64,000 nucleotides of DNA from Blumeriella jaapii (taxonomy: Eukaryota; Ascomycota; Leotiomycetes; Helotiales; Drepanopezizaceae). Positions within the stretch are counted from its first letter, which is position 1. Each line of letters starts with the position of its first letter. Below the pieces are notes generated by a model, which did not search any database, was not told the origin of the DNA, and was given only the letters and a program-made list of their open reading frames with translations. Shown here in pieces: positions 11,710 to 21,447 of the stretch. The DNA lies in NCBI GenBank assembly GCA_009599575.1, contig VWND01000011.1:620001-684000 (forward strand). Direction: 5' to 3'. Made by a program: the position numbers and the translations under genes.

Positions 11710-12019
11710 TATAGTTTTTTTTTTTGTTTTTTTTTTAATTTTTTCGTCGTCGGAATTTATTTCTATAAATCGAGCTTCGTTCGCGAAGCGTTTTTATAAA
11801 CGAGTGCGGAATTCAGTTGGAATAATAAGAAAAATAATAGAAAAGACAGGTTTTTTTAATTTCGGAAGCAAAATAACTGGTTTTTTTATAATAAAAAAAG
11901 AATTAATAACAGTTTTTTTGTGTTTGGTAACGGTTGTAAAAGTTTTTTTTAGTAATAAAAGCTCGTTTTTGTTATTCGTCGATTTGGCACGTTTTTTATT
12001 AGCAATTTTGGCTTTAGCC

Positions 12020-12201
12020 AGTTTTGCTTTGGTCGGGTAAGGTTTTTGAAAAAAACGTATAACGAATTTAGTTATAAAATTATATGCGTTGATAACGTTT
12101 TTTAATAGTTTTTAAAACTGGTTTTCGGCGTTGTAGCCGCGCTATTGTATAAAGTAAAAAAAGTTAGGGTTTCGTTTAAAATCGAAAATAGCGTTTATAA
12201 C
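12020..12201 (-). pseudogene. RLG-4 chromodomain remnant
   Basis: The minus strand downstream of the integrase C-terminus reads INAIFDFKRN, then YFIQ.RGYNAENQF.KLLKNV, with stops where chromodomains carry Trp. The pattern Y.I.WRGY....WE.L.N marks a chromodomain. It follows the LLKS/VFIDADGSLL block (12202-12300) directly, as in chromovirus integrases. Confidence 0.72.
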
Positions 12202-12468
12202 TTATAGCAAACTGCCGTCGGCGTCGATAAAAACAAATGGTAAAAAAGGGTTTTTCTGCTTTGGAAAAGAGTCGTTGTAAGCAGATTTGAGCAAGTTGGT
12301 ATGAAAAACGGGATGTAATAATTTTTGTTCGAAAAATAATTTTAATTTATAATTATAAAAGCTTAAAACTTCGGCGATTTTGTAAAAATCGTAAAATTTG
12401 TTATCGAGCTTTTTAATTGGTTTAATAGAAATAATATTACGTTTATTAAAAAATACGCTATTTTTCAT
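12202..12468 (-). pseudogene. RLG-4 integrase C-terminal (GPY/F-like) region
   Basis: An open stretch of 88 codons shows KKLDNKFYDFYKI, then LHPVFHTNLLK. This is the conserved end of gypsy integrases (LD.K..GPF.I ... HPVFHVSLL). The GPF core is mutated to YDF. It sits directly upstream of the chromodomain in the same orientation. Confidence 0.88.
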
Positions 12469-12479
12469 TCGATAAGCAG

Positions 12480-13406
12480 GAGCTGGTTGGCGATGTCGGT
12501 TAAAATAATGTTTTTGATCGGCTAGCGTTGAAATTAGATTCGTACGTAATAATAGTTTTATTTTTTTTATTTTATTTATAAAATCGCCGCGTTTGCCATT
12601 TGTAACGTACGAAAAATCGAGGCTAAAATAAATTTGAATAAAAAAAAGCTTAGTCGGGAGTGAAAGCTTTTGTTAGCGTAAAAAAGAAAAACTCCGGTAA
12701 AAGCGTTTACAGCGTTATTTGCTGCGAATTCGGCTAAAAAAAGCCAGTTTTTCCAGTTTTTTTAGGCGTATTTAACAAATTGTTTTAAATAAAAAAATAG
12801 GTAAGCGTTTGCGTTTTCGGTTTGGCCATTTGTTTCGGAATAAAAGCTGGTGGATAGCGTAATATTGGTTTCGAAACGATAATTAATAATTTTTCAGAAT
12901 TATAAAACGAATAAAAAGCTTCGGTTTGAAATTATAAAATCGGAAAGGTTATATAAGCGTCAGATATTTTTATAAAATAGCTTGGCTAGATTTAACGCTT
13001 TTATAACTGAATAATAAATTATATAATATCGTTTTTTAATAAAGCGATATATTATTATTATAATCAGATTGTTTCGACTTTTGTGTTTTTTTACGAAAAA
13101 AAGATTTATAAAATCGATTAATATATGGTTTCAACGGCGTAAAAAAATAAGCAAAAGTTTAAGAAGTTTTTGATAGCGTTAATTAATACTTGTATTGCGA
13201 AAATAGCCGTTGCAATTGCGCACAAATCTTTTGCAATTTTTAGAAATTAATAGCCAATAGTAATTTCTGCTAATAATTTCGTATAATTTGTTTTTTCCGG
13301 AATGGCCTGTTTTTATTAAATTATGGGTTATTTGCAAAAGCCAGATGCGAATAAAAATATTTAAACTCGGTATATCTGGAACGTATAATCGGTTTCGAAA
13401 ATACAA
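12480..13406 (-). pseudogene. RLG-4 integrase core and zinc-binding region
   Basis: The best block, 13179-13406, reads LYVPDIPSLNIFIRI, then THNLIKTGHSGKNKLYEIIS, then YYWLLISKNCKRFVRNC. This is the N-terminal HHCC zinc-binding region of gypsy integrase, with its H, H, C and C recognisable. The catalytic core follows on the minus strand toward 12480 and is more broken. Confidence 0.87.
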
Positions 13407-13649
13407 TTTGTTATTGCGTATAAAGTATTCGAAAAGTTATAAGTTTTTTAATTTCGGAATACTTTTTGATTTAAGCTTTTTTTTTTTAATAACAATTTAT
13501 AATTTGTTAATAAAATAATATTCGTTTAATAATCGTAAAAGTTTTTCGTCGTCTGCTTCGGGTATTTGTTTAAGTAAGGCTGGAAAAGCGTTTATTTTAG
13601 TTAAATAATGCTTTTTGAAAAAAGCTTGATTTTGGAATTGAATTTTTTC

Positions 13650-15000
13650 GTTTAAAAAGTTTTAAGAAAGGTTTTAAAAACGTCGGGTTAAAAAATCAGG
13701 TTTGCTATTTTGTTTTTCAGGTTTAAATATAATTACAAAGTCAAAACTAATTAAAAATTCGCTTTAGCGTATTTAACGTCGATTAAATTGTTTAATTATT
13801 ATAAAATATTCTAGGTTTCGGTGGTTTATAAATATACGAATTAAATAAGCAGCTTTTTATAATTCGGCTCGCTAATTTTCGAAGCAATATATAATAGCGA
13901 AAAGTTTTTTGTTATAAATTTCGTAATTGTATTCGGCTAAATCGAATTTTTTCGATATAAAAGCGATTGAATAAAGTATTTCTGCGTCGTTTTTTTTAAA
14001 AAAAATCCCTGAAAAAACGTAATTAAAAGCGTCAGTTTTAATAAATATCTTTTTGTTAAAATTAAAATAAAATAATATAAATGCAATCGTAAAAGCTGAT
14101 TTGAGAAATTCGAAGGTTTTAATATAATTATTATTAAAGTTTTATTTAATATTTTTTTTCGTCAGATTTACTAAAAGAATAACGATACGAAAAAAACCTT
14201 TGATAAAGCGTCGGTAAAAATTTGCAAAACCTAGAAACGCTTATACGTTTTTAACGTTAAAAAAAGAATTTCAGCTAATAATAGCTTTTAATTTTTTAGG
14301 ATTTATTTTAATTTTAGTAATAAAAATAATTATTTCTAGGTAAACGACTTTTTAAATTTTAAATTTGTATTTTTTTATATTTAATTGCAGGCTAGCGTCG
14401 GAAAAAGCTTGAAAAACGAAATTAACGTGTTTTTTATATTTTTGAAAATCGTTTAAATAAACTAAAATATCGTTTATATAAATTATGCAAAAAATATTTA
14501 AATAAAATCGTAAAATATCGTTTATGCGAGATTAAAAAGTGGCAAAAGCGTTGCATAAACCGAAAAGCATAACTAACGATTCGAATAAACCGTATTTCGT
14601 ATTAAACGCAATAAGTTATTTATAGCCTTTTTTTATTCGAATTTTATTAAAAGCGGCAAAAACGTTAAGTTTAATATAAAATTTCGCTTTGTTTAGTCGA
14701 AAAAGTGTTTTTTAAATTAATAACAGAAAATACCGGTTTTTAATTATTATAGCGTTAAAAGCTTTGTAATCGACGCAAAAACGTAATTCGCCTTTTGGCT
14801 TTTTTGCAAATAAAATTAAAAAGGCGGCGGAAAAAAAGCTAGCTCGAATCCAGCCTTTCTTAAAGTTTTTTTTTAAAAATTTGCGTAAAATTTGAAATTC
14901 GTTAATTAATATATTATATAAAGGACCGTATAAAAGTATTGCGTTAAAACGGAGTTTTATCGTATAATCAACGCTTTTTTTATAAAACGTAAGTTTATTA
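13650..15000 (-). pseudogene. RLG-4 reverse transcriptase and RNase H
   Basis: The minus strand near 14440-14500 encodes FCIIYINDILVYLND, the reverse transcriptase active-site block with YIDD changed to YIND. Around 14750-14800 a block with a PKGELRFCVDY-like pattern is seen. RNase H lies toward 13650. Frames shift and stop repeatedly, so coordinates are approximate. Confidence 0.78.
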
Positions 15001-15599
15001 GCTTTAATAAAGTCGAAAGCGGTTAAATAATAATAATAGTATTAAAGGAGTTTTGTTTGAAAATCGACTGGTGGTTTGGTTTAAAAGGTTAAACGAATAT
15101 TTTTCAAAAAGGTTTTAGCGAAATAAAATTTAGTTAATAAGTGTTGTCGTTTAGTTTAAAAGAGTTTTTGTAATAATTGGTTTATTTTTGATAATGCAAA
15201 ATTAGGGTCGTTTTTGATTATAGCGCCGAGTTTTTGTAAACGTTGATCGATTTCGTATAATAAGACTGAAAATACTTCGATTTCGGGCTGAGAAGATAAT
15301 ATATTAAAAGCAGCAGCTTTTGTACGGCGAGAAAGGGCTGATTGAACGATTGATTTGTAAAAATAGCGTTTTTGAATTAAGCCTAAAATAGCTAATTAAT
15401 AAAAGTTCTGGAATAGATAGTTCGAACGGCAAAAGTCTGAATTGAAGCAAAAAGTATTCGTAGTTTAATTAATATAAGAATTATATGTTTTGAGCCAAGA
15501 TTTGCTTAAAATAAGATCGTATTTTTTAAGTATTATAATAAAAGCTGTAATTCGTTCGGTATAACGAGCGATATTAATTTAAAAAAAGATTTGATAAAT

Positions 15600-15830
15600 A
15601 ACGTCGCCGTAAATAAAAAAACGTTCGTTAACCACGATAAGTTTACGTAGGTTAATAAATAAAACAAAAGTCAATTCGTAATATTATACGAAAGCATAAT
15701 TAATAAAATTATCGGTAGCTCCGGAATCGTTTAAAAAATAGATTTTGATATATATATTATTAGCAATTATAATATAAAGCAATATTAAATATAATTCCGG
15801 AACGCTATTCAAAACAGATAATTTTAATTT
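15600..15830 (-). pseudogene. RLG-4 aspartic protease remnant
   Basis: The minus strand at about 15685-15735 encodes FLNDSGATDNFINYAF. The DSGA active-site motif is intact and is followed by the usual hydrophobic-polar pattern of gypsy proteases. It lies between the reverse transcriptase and the gag zinc knuckle, as expected. Confidence 0.75.
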
Positions 15831-15849
15831 ATTTTTTAAAAATCTTTAA

Positions 15850-17330
15850 TAATAATAATTATTAAAAACAGTCAGTTTCCCGATTTTTTTGCTTCGGCTT
15901 TAGCTTTTTTAATTTAAAAAAAGTCGGGGCAATTAGCAGCTCGGTATTTATCGTTGGCGTATTATAGGCAGAGATTGTTAGCAAAAAAATAAGTTCGGCG
16001 AGCTAGCTTTTCGGCGTTACCGATTGGGCGTTTGTTTTTTATTATATCAGCTGCGGTTTATATAATTGCTTTGGTTTGGATAGCGCTGAGATTTATAAAA
16101 TCGTTTTAAATAATAGTCGTAGTAGCAGTTTTAAATATAAAAGCGGAAAAAGTAATTTCGTATTGCGGTTTCCGGTTTTGTAATAATTAAAATTCAATTA
16201 TCGAAAAACGGTATCGGTTTCGCGTATTTAAGCGCAAAAACCAATAAAATCGGTTTTTAAATCGGAAGAATTAATATACGACAAACGAATAATTATATTA
16301 AAATAAAAAGCTTTACGCAGAATAACGATAGCGGCTTTGTTATTAAATTTAATATGATTTTTAATTTCCAGTTAAATAAAAAAAAATAGACAGGAGTTAA
16401 TTACTTTGCTTAAAAAACAGAATTTTTTTAAATACATTTGCTTATTAATTAAAAACACCGAACGATTATTAAAGAATTTAAATTATTTTTGCAATAGTCA
16501 GATAAGAAAAAGTGCCGTCCGTACGTAAACTTTTTTGTAAAACGCTTTTAATTATATCGGAAAGGCGGGAAAAAAAGTAATTTATGCGATTTTGTTTGGT
16601 CGTATATTAATTCTGATTAAAACGGAATTTTAAAATTATATTTTAAAAGAAAATAATAAAATGCTTCGTAACGTTGCCGATGCTATTCGAATTTGTGAAT
16701 TTATCGGGATCGGAAAAGGCAGATGTTTTTTTTTTTGCGTTTAAAATGCTCGGTGTATTTTAATTAGTAAAAACTTGTTTTCGGAAATTAGCAAGCTCGG
16801 CTTCGCGGTTTTGAATTATTTTTTTTAAAAAGCTTTTTTTTTCCAGTATTATACCGTTTAAATATTTAGTTTCTAAGCGAAATTATTTAATTTAGTTTTA
16901 AATAATATTATTATATCGTTTTATTTTATCGCGTAAGCGAAAATATCGAAAATTTCTCGAAAGTAGATTTTCGTATTAGCGATCAGAGCGGCGACGATTT
17001 GGTCGGAGTATTTAAAATATCTTAAAATAAAGCAATTAGGGGGTTTCGATAATTTGGAATGGTCCGATATAATTCGTTAAAAAAAAAGCGTAAAATATAT
17101 TTTATTCCGGAATATAAGCAAAAGCAGAACGAGGTTTTTTAAATATAAGTTTGGTGTTAGAAAAGATTGTCGTTTCGTAATTTCGTATCGTAAAAATTAT
17201 TTTTAAAAAATCGTAAAAATTATTATCGCGATAAGATTTATTGATTTTTTATATGCGTAAAAATAAAACAAAATTAGCAGGCTTTTTCAGCTCGAGGACT
17301 GAAATAAAAATATCAAAAAAGTTTGATAGT
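15850..17330 (-). pseudogene. RLG-4 gag remnant with zinc knuckle
   Basis: At about 15940-15990 the minus strand encodes NNLCLYYANDKYRAANCPDF. This is a CCHC zinc knuckle whose second Cys and His are both Tyr (TGT to TAT and CAC to TAC, both RIP-type changes). The rest of gag extends to the right LTR and is degraded. Confidence 0.72.
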
Positions 17331-17335
17331 TAATA

Positions 17336-17508
17336 TGTCAGGGGTGCGAACGAGCAAAAGGTTCGTAGATAAATTGCATTAATTACGAGGTTTTAAATTA
17401 AAGGTGTCGCGAAGTCTAAGATATAATATATGCGGGCTCCGATGTCACGTGACAATAACGTGACCTTCGGACCACGTAACTAACGAACTGACGTCTTATC
17501 CCTTCACA
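17336..17508 (-). repeat. RLG-4 5' LTR (right)
   Basis: 173 bp, TGTCAGGGG to CCCTTCACA, followed by the CCGGT target copy. It is much less RIP-mutated than the interior. Confidence 0.92.
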
Positions 17509-17524
17509 CCGGTATTATTTTTAA

Positions 17525-17849
17525 CGCTCGATACGGCAGCCAACTCTTGCGTCCTTTCCGATAATATCCAGTGTGTTTCTGTACGACAGCATTTCCTGGG
17601 GTCGCAGATTTGTAATCAAGTCTGCCGACGATCGTAGACGCAAATAAATGCGCAGCTCGAGTGATTGCAATTGATATCGGCTTTTATGCGATAATTGCTA
17701 TAATACTAATGGAATATTCAGTGCTTGAATTTTGGTTCGGAAGCTCGCTCTTGCGCTACGATAATATTTATTGTGTTGCTGTACGATAGTATTTTTTTAA
17801 GATCGCAAGGAAACCATTATTAAAGGATCTGCCTACGTTCGTAGCGTAT
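17525..17849. repeat. Tandem repeat of about 205-230 bp within DTx-1 (units 1-2)
   Basis: Units align at CTCTTGCGTCC (about 17545) and CTCTTGCGCTA (about 17750), each followed by GATAATAT.., TGTGTT.CTGTACGA.AG and a GATCTGCC/GTCTGCC block. A third unit sits at about 21060-21200; removal of RLG-5 brings it next to unit 2 at a similar spacing. RLG-5 is inserted after CGTAT (17845-17849). No coding potential is seen. Confidence 0.75.
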
Positions 17850-18261
17850 TGTCAGGAACCAATATCACGTGTATAAGTCAGGTGATCCGCCAAGACCCTC
17901 TGCCTTCTACCAACCCTCGAATAGCATTTTCTGCGGATAGGCCGTAGGGGCCGGATAGTACTGTGAAGGCTGAAAATGATATTTAAGTAAAACATTTTAT
18001 AGGAATAATTGCTAAAAAACCAGTTATTAGGGTTATATTAAAAAGAATGAAAAGAGGTCGGGATAGGGGTTGGAAAAGCATATTAAATAAGATTCGCCTG
18101 GTTTTCTGGGAAATACTTTTCTCGAGGGCTCCACCCCTTTTTTGTACTTATACACGCCTTTTACTAGAGATATAAAAGGTAGAAATCAGTCTGACTATCA
18201 ACCCAATCTTATCTGAGCTCTATTGTTTAAACTAGTATTTCCCTGCCTTTCAATCCTTATA
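17850..18261 (+). repeat. RLG-5 5' LTR
   Basis: 412 bp, TGTCAGGAACC to CAATCCTTATA. It pairs with 20539-20951 and with the reverse-complement copy 51733-52146. Confidence 0.92.
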
Positions 18262-18369
18262 TTCTTTTCATTACGGGTCTACCCCCTAGCAAAAGACGAG
18301 GTCGTGTTTACGATTCGATACTCGTTATAATAAACCGATACACGAAGCTGTCGAAATATATACCGATAT

Positions 18370-19100
18370 AAAAAACGATTTTAGCCTCAGATTTGGCTGA
18401 GATATTTATACAGCACGTTTACAAAGATTTTGGCTGTTTTAAGGGAATTACTACAAACAAAGGGTCAGTTTTTATTAGTAAATTCTGGTTTTTAGTAATA
18501 TTTCACCTACAAATACGACGTCGATTAAACACCGCTTTCCATTTTTAAACAAATAGCCAAACGAAACGTTAAAATCAAGTTTTAAAATTTTATTTTCGCA
18601 TGTATTGCGATTATCGACAAAACGATTAAGCTACGAAGCTTGCTTTAGCCGAGTTTACGTATAACAACTCGATATACGCTTTTACGGATTCTACTTTTTT
18701 TCGCATATTATACGGCTTTTATCCAAAACTTGGCAGCAACGTCGAAAGCGACGTCGTAAAAAAAAAAATACCGTCAGCGGAAAAGCGAATTAAAATATTA
18801 TAAAAAAAAAAAAATATACTTAGTAAAAAGCTAAAAAAAGCTAACGCGAATTATAAAAGGTTTTACGACGCTAAATATAAAAAAACTAAATTTCAAATAA
18901 GCGATAAAATACTATTATCGATTAAAAACCTTCGATAGCTGCGACTTTTTCGAAAGCTTTTAAATAAATATTTAAAACTTTTTAAAATCAAGCGAATTAT
19001 ATACGAGCACGGCTAAGTTTATTAATTCGAGCTTTTTTTTTAATATCGTATTTACGATACTTTTTACGTTTTTTTATTAAAATTTTAGCAGAATCGGAAT
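18370..19100 (+). pseudogene. RLG-5 integrase, C-terminal half only
   Basis: The plus strand encodes GITTNKGSVFISKFW (about 18455-18500, the SDRGS...FW region around the second catalytic Asp), then IRRRLNTAF (about 18510-18540, before the HPQTDGQTER region) and LAEFTYNNSIYAFTDSTFF (about 18645-18705, the LPLAEFAYN region). Later fragments to about 19080 fit the integrase C-terminal domain. It begins about 100 bp after the LTR with nothing upstream, showing the 5' deletion. Confidence 0.83.
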
Positions 19101-20538
19101 AATATCGAGCCGAAAAATAATATAATAAAATTTTAAAAATCCGAAAAATACAAAATCAAATTAATACAAGCTTATAAAAATACAAAAAAAAACCGATATT
19201 ATTTGATGCGATAAAAAAGCTATTTATTAAGCGAAAACTTTTAAAAGCCAGAAAACTATTTTACGAACGCAAAAGAAATTGTAAAAAAATATTTGAAAAA
19301 TATAATAAATAATAGCAACGGAGCAATAACAAATACGCGCCGTAAAAGCAAAAAAAAGAAAATAAAAATATTTAAAAAATCTTAAAACCGCCGTTAAACT
19401 AATTTATTTTTATTATCGTTATTTTTTTTTTTATTTTTATCGCTATTTTTTTCAGATTTAAAAACAGCGGCAAATTAAACAGAATTAATATTAAACGAAT
19501 TCGTAAAATATTCGATTTATTTTAATTAAAATTTTTACGATAGCCGTAATCGAATTTTAAATTACGACTACGATATTTTCGTAAAAATCCAAGATTTAAT
19601 TTAATTAATTAAAATAAATCCGAGCGACGTTTTCGAAACGTCGGAAAATACGTTTTTATATTAGCGTCGTTAAAAAAAAAAGCCGGCGCAGCTAAGATTT
19701 TCAAAACAATAGCAGCCGCTAAACCGGCAGAAACGGACGCAGCAGCAGCGGCGGCAATTCGAGCCGCGGCGCGATTCGTACGATTTCCGATTATTATAAA
19801 AGCCGAAGCGTTATTTTTTTTTAAACGATTTATATAAACGTCGTAAATAATAAAATCGATAAAAGTTTTAATAAAAGCTTTGGCTTCGGTAATAAAAAAA
19901 AAAAAAAAACGGCAGCGGCGATAACAGCATCGAAACGATTTATAAAATCGTTAAGATTCGCGAAAAATATTTGCGCTTCGATAGCGCGTGCGATAGGAAT
20001 TTATAGCTAATTAAAAGCGAATTCGAATAAAAATTTAAAAAACTTATAAAAAAGTATTAAATATGCGAAGCTTTACAACGGTTGTATTTTACGCTAAAAA
20101 GCTCGAAAACGCAAAAAAGCAAAAAGGCCGCTGTAATGTTTTCGCGTAAAATCAGGCGGGCATATCGAAAGCAAATAAAAATTAAAAGCATTTTAAAAGT
20201 TCGCGGCGAACGCGGCGAAAAACAATTAATTAAAATAAAAAAAAGCTAACGAAAAAATAAAAATAAAAAAAAAAAAGAAAAAATTAAGCAGGAAAATGGC
20301 GGCCATTTAAAAAAAAAAGCCTTTTTAAACGAAAATGCGAACGCTACCGAAAACAAAAAAACAAAACAGCAAAACAGCTATAATTTACGATTAAAAGCGG
20401 AAAAAACAGCTATAATTTACGACCGAAAGCGGAAAAGACCGTACGTTATTTCGAAAGCGTAACGCACGTTATACACGGAAGCATACGCATAAAAAAATTA
20501 ATCGCTTTTAGAAATCAAAAGCTTAAAAAAAGGAATAA
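19100..20538 (+). other. RLG-5 3' internal segment with Ala-rich coding relic
   Basis: About 1.4 kb lies between the integrase end and the 3' LTR. One frame near 19670-19810 reads through an Ala/Arg-rich run (AAAAAAIRAAARFVRFPIII), and Lys-rich stretches follow. CGACCGAAAGCGGAAAA-like units repeat near 20395-20440. The last 380 bp recur in the minus-strand copy at 52147-52526. No domain is recognised; it may be the tail of pol or a separate relic ORF. Confidence 0.5.
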
Positions 20539-20951
20539 TATCAGAAACCAATATTACGTATATAAATCAGATGATTCGCCAAGATTTTTTGCTTTTTACT
20601 AATTTTCGAATAGCATTTTTTGCGGATAAACCGTAAGGGCCGGATAATATTATAAAAATTAAAAATAATATTTAAATAAAATATTTTATAAAAATAATTG
20701 TTAAAAAACCAGTTATTAGGGTTATATTAAAAAAGATAAGAAAAGATCGGAATAAGGGCTGGAGAAGCATATTAAATAAGATTCGCCTGGTTTCCTGGGA
20801 AATACTTTTTTCGAGGGCTCTACCCTTCTTTTTATATTTATACACGCTTTTTACTAGAAATGTAGAAGGTAGAGATCAGTCTGACTATCAACCCAACCTT
20901 ATCTGAGCTTTATTGTCTGAACTAGTGTTTCCCTGCCTTTCAATCCTTACA
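20539..20951 (+). repeat. RLG-5 3' LTR
   Basis: 413 bp, TATCAGAAACC (RIP form of TGTCAGGAACC) to CAATCCTTACA, followed by the CGTAT target copy. More C-to-T and G-to-A change than the left LTR. Confidence 0.92.
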
Positions 20952-21059
20952 CGTATATAAAAGGCATCAAATTCAATTATCGCCGATTACGAAATTAGTA
21001 TTTAATAGCTATTGCGAACGGAAAGTTCGGAACCTGGTTTCTTAAGACTGCATACTACT

Positions 21060-21447
21060 TTCGACGCTCGATACGGCAGCCAACTTTTGCGTTTTTCCCG
21101 ATGATATCCAGTGTGTTTTTGTACGACAGTATTCCTTGGGGTCGCAGACGCAAATCTGCCGACGATCGTGGCCGCAAATAAGCGCGCAGCTCGAGTAGTT
21201 GATTATAATATTAATAATAGTATTATTATTACAATACGGGGGGTTTGGGAGGCTGGCCCCCCAATTTTATACAATTGGTAATGATGGTAGTGGTGGTGGT
21301 AATGGTGGTGGTGGAGGTGCGAGGATGTGGCTGGGTGGGTGGCTGAAGGGATGGCAGGGGGGTGGTAGGGGGTGGTAGTGATGACGTAGGATGACGTAGA
21401 GTGGTCCGTGCACGACCCACTGTTTTTGGGACATTATTCCGGTATCC
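21060..21447. repeat. DTx-1 right interior: third tandem unit and GGT-rich simple repeat
   Basis: Positions 21060-21200 repeat the unit seen at 17525-17849. Positions 21200-21240 are TAA/TTA microsatellite. Positions 21278-21385 are a strand-biased G-rich tract of GGT, GGTGGTGGT and GGGTGG blocks, almost free of C. The inverted end follows (21416-21447). Confidence 0.75.

Larger units (their letters stand above)
11537..17508 (-). mobile_element. RLG-4, complete chromodomain gypsy retrotransposon
   Basis: This is a 5972-bp element on the minus strand, bounded by TGTCAGGGG and CTTCACA with a perfect 5-bp target duplication CCGGT (11532-11536 and 17509-17513). The two 173-bp LTRs are far less mutated than the interior. 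Reading right to left, the interior holds gag with a zinc knuckle, protease with an intact DSGA, reverse transcriptase, RNase H, integrase and a chromodomain. The interior is strongly AT-rich with numerous stops. Confidence 0.93.
17850..20951 (+). mobile_element. RLG-5, internally deleted gypsy retrotransposon
   Basis: A 3102-bp element bounded by TGTCAGGAACC and CAATCCTTACA with a perfect 5-bp target duplication CGTAT (17845-17849 and 20952-20956). The interior has only the second half of integrase followed by a 1.4-kb low-complexity segment. Gag, protease and reverse transcriptase are missing, so this insertion probably moved as a deletion derivative using proteins from a full copy, or the deletion followed insertion. 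A minus-strand partial copy lies at 51733-52526. Confidence 0.9.
11210..21447. mobile_element. DTx-1, TIR DNA transposon carrying two nested retrotransposons
   Basis: The element has 32-bp imperfect inverted ends (11210-11241 and 21416-21447) sharing TGTCCCAAAAACAGTGGG, and an 8-bp target duplication GTTTTACT (11202-11209 and 21448-21455). RLG-1 copy b has the empty site ATTTTATT at 36232-36239. Without RLG-4 and RLG-5 it is only about 1.15 kb and shows no transposase, so it is non-autonomous. An inner inverted pair, GTGCACGGACCA near 11279 and TGGTCCGTGCAC near 21402, strengthens the call. An 8-bp duplication suits hAT-type elements, but the terminal sequence alone does not settle the superfamily. 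Confidence 0.8.

Noticed and set aside
21229..21420. 63-codon Thr/Pro-rich frame on the minus strand
   Set aside because: Low-complexity reading of the GGT-rich tract (reverse complement ACC), overlapping the transposon end.
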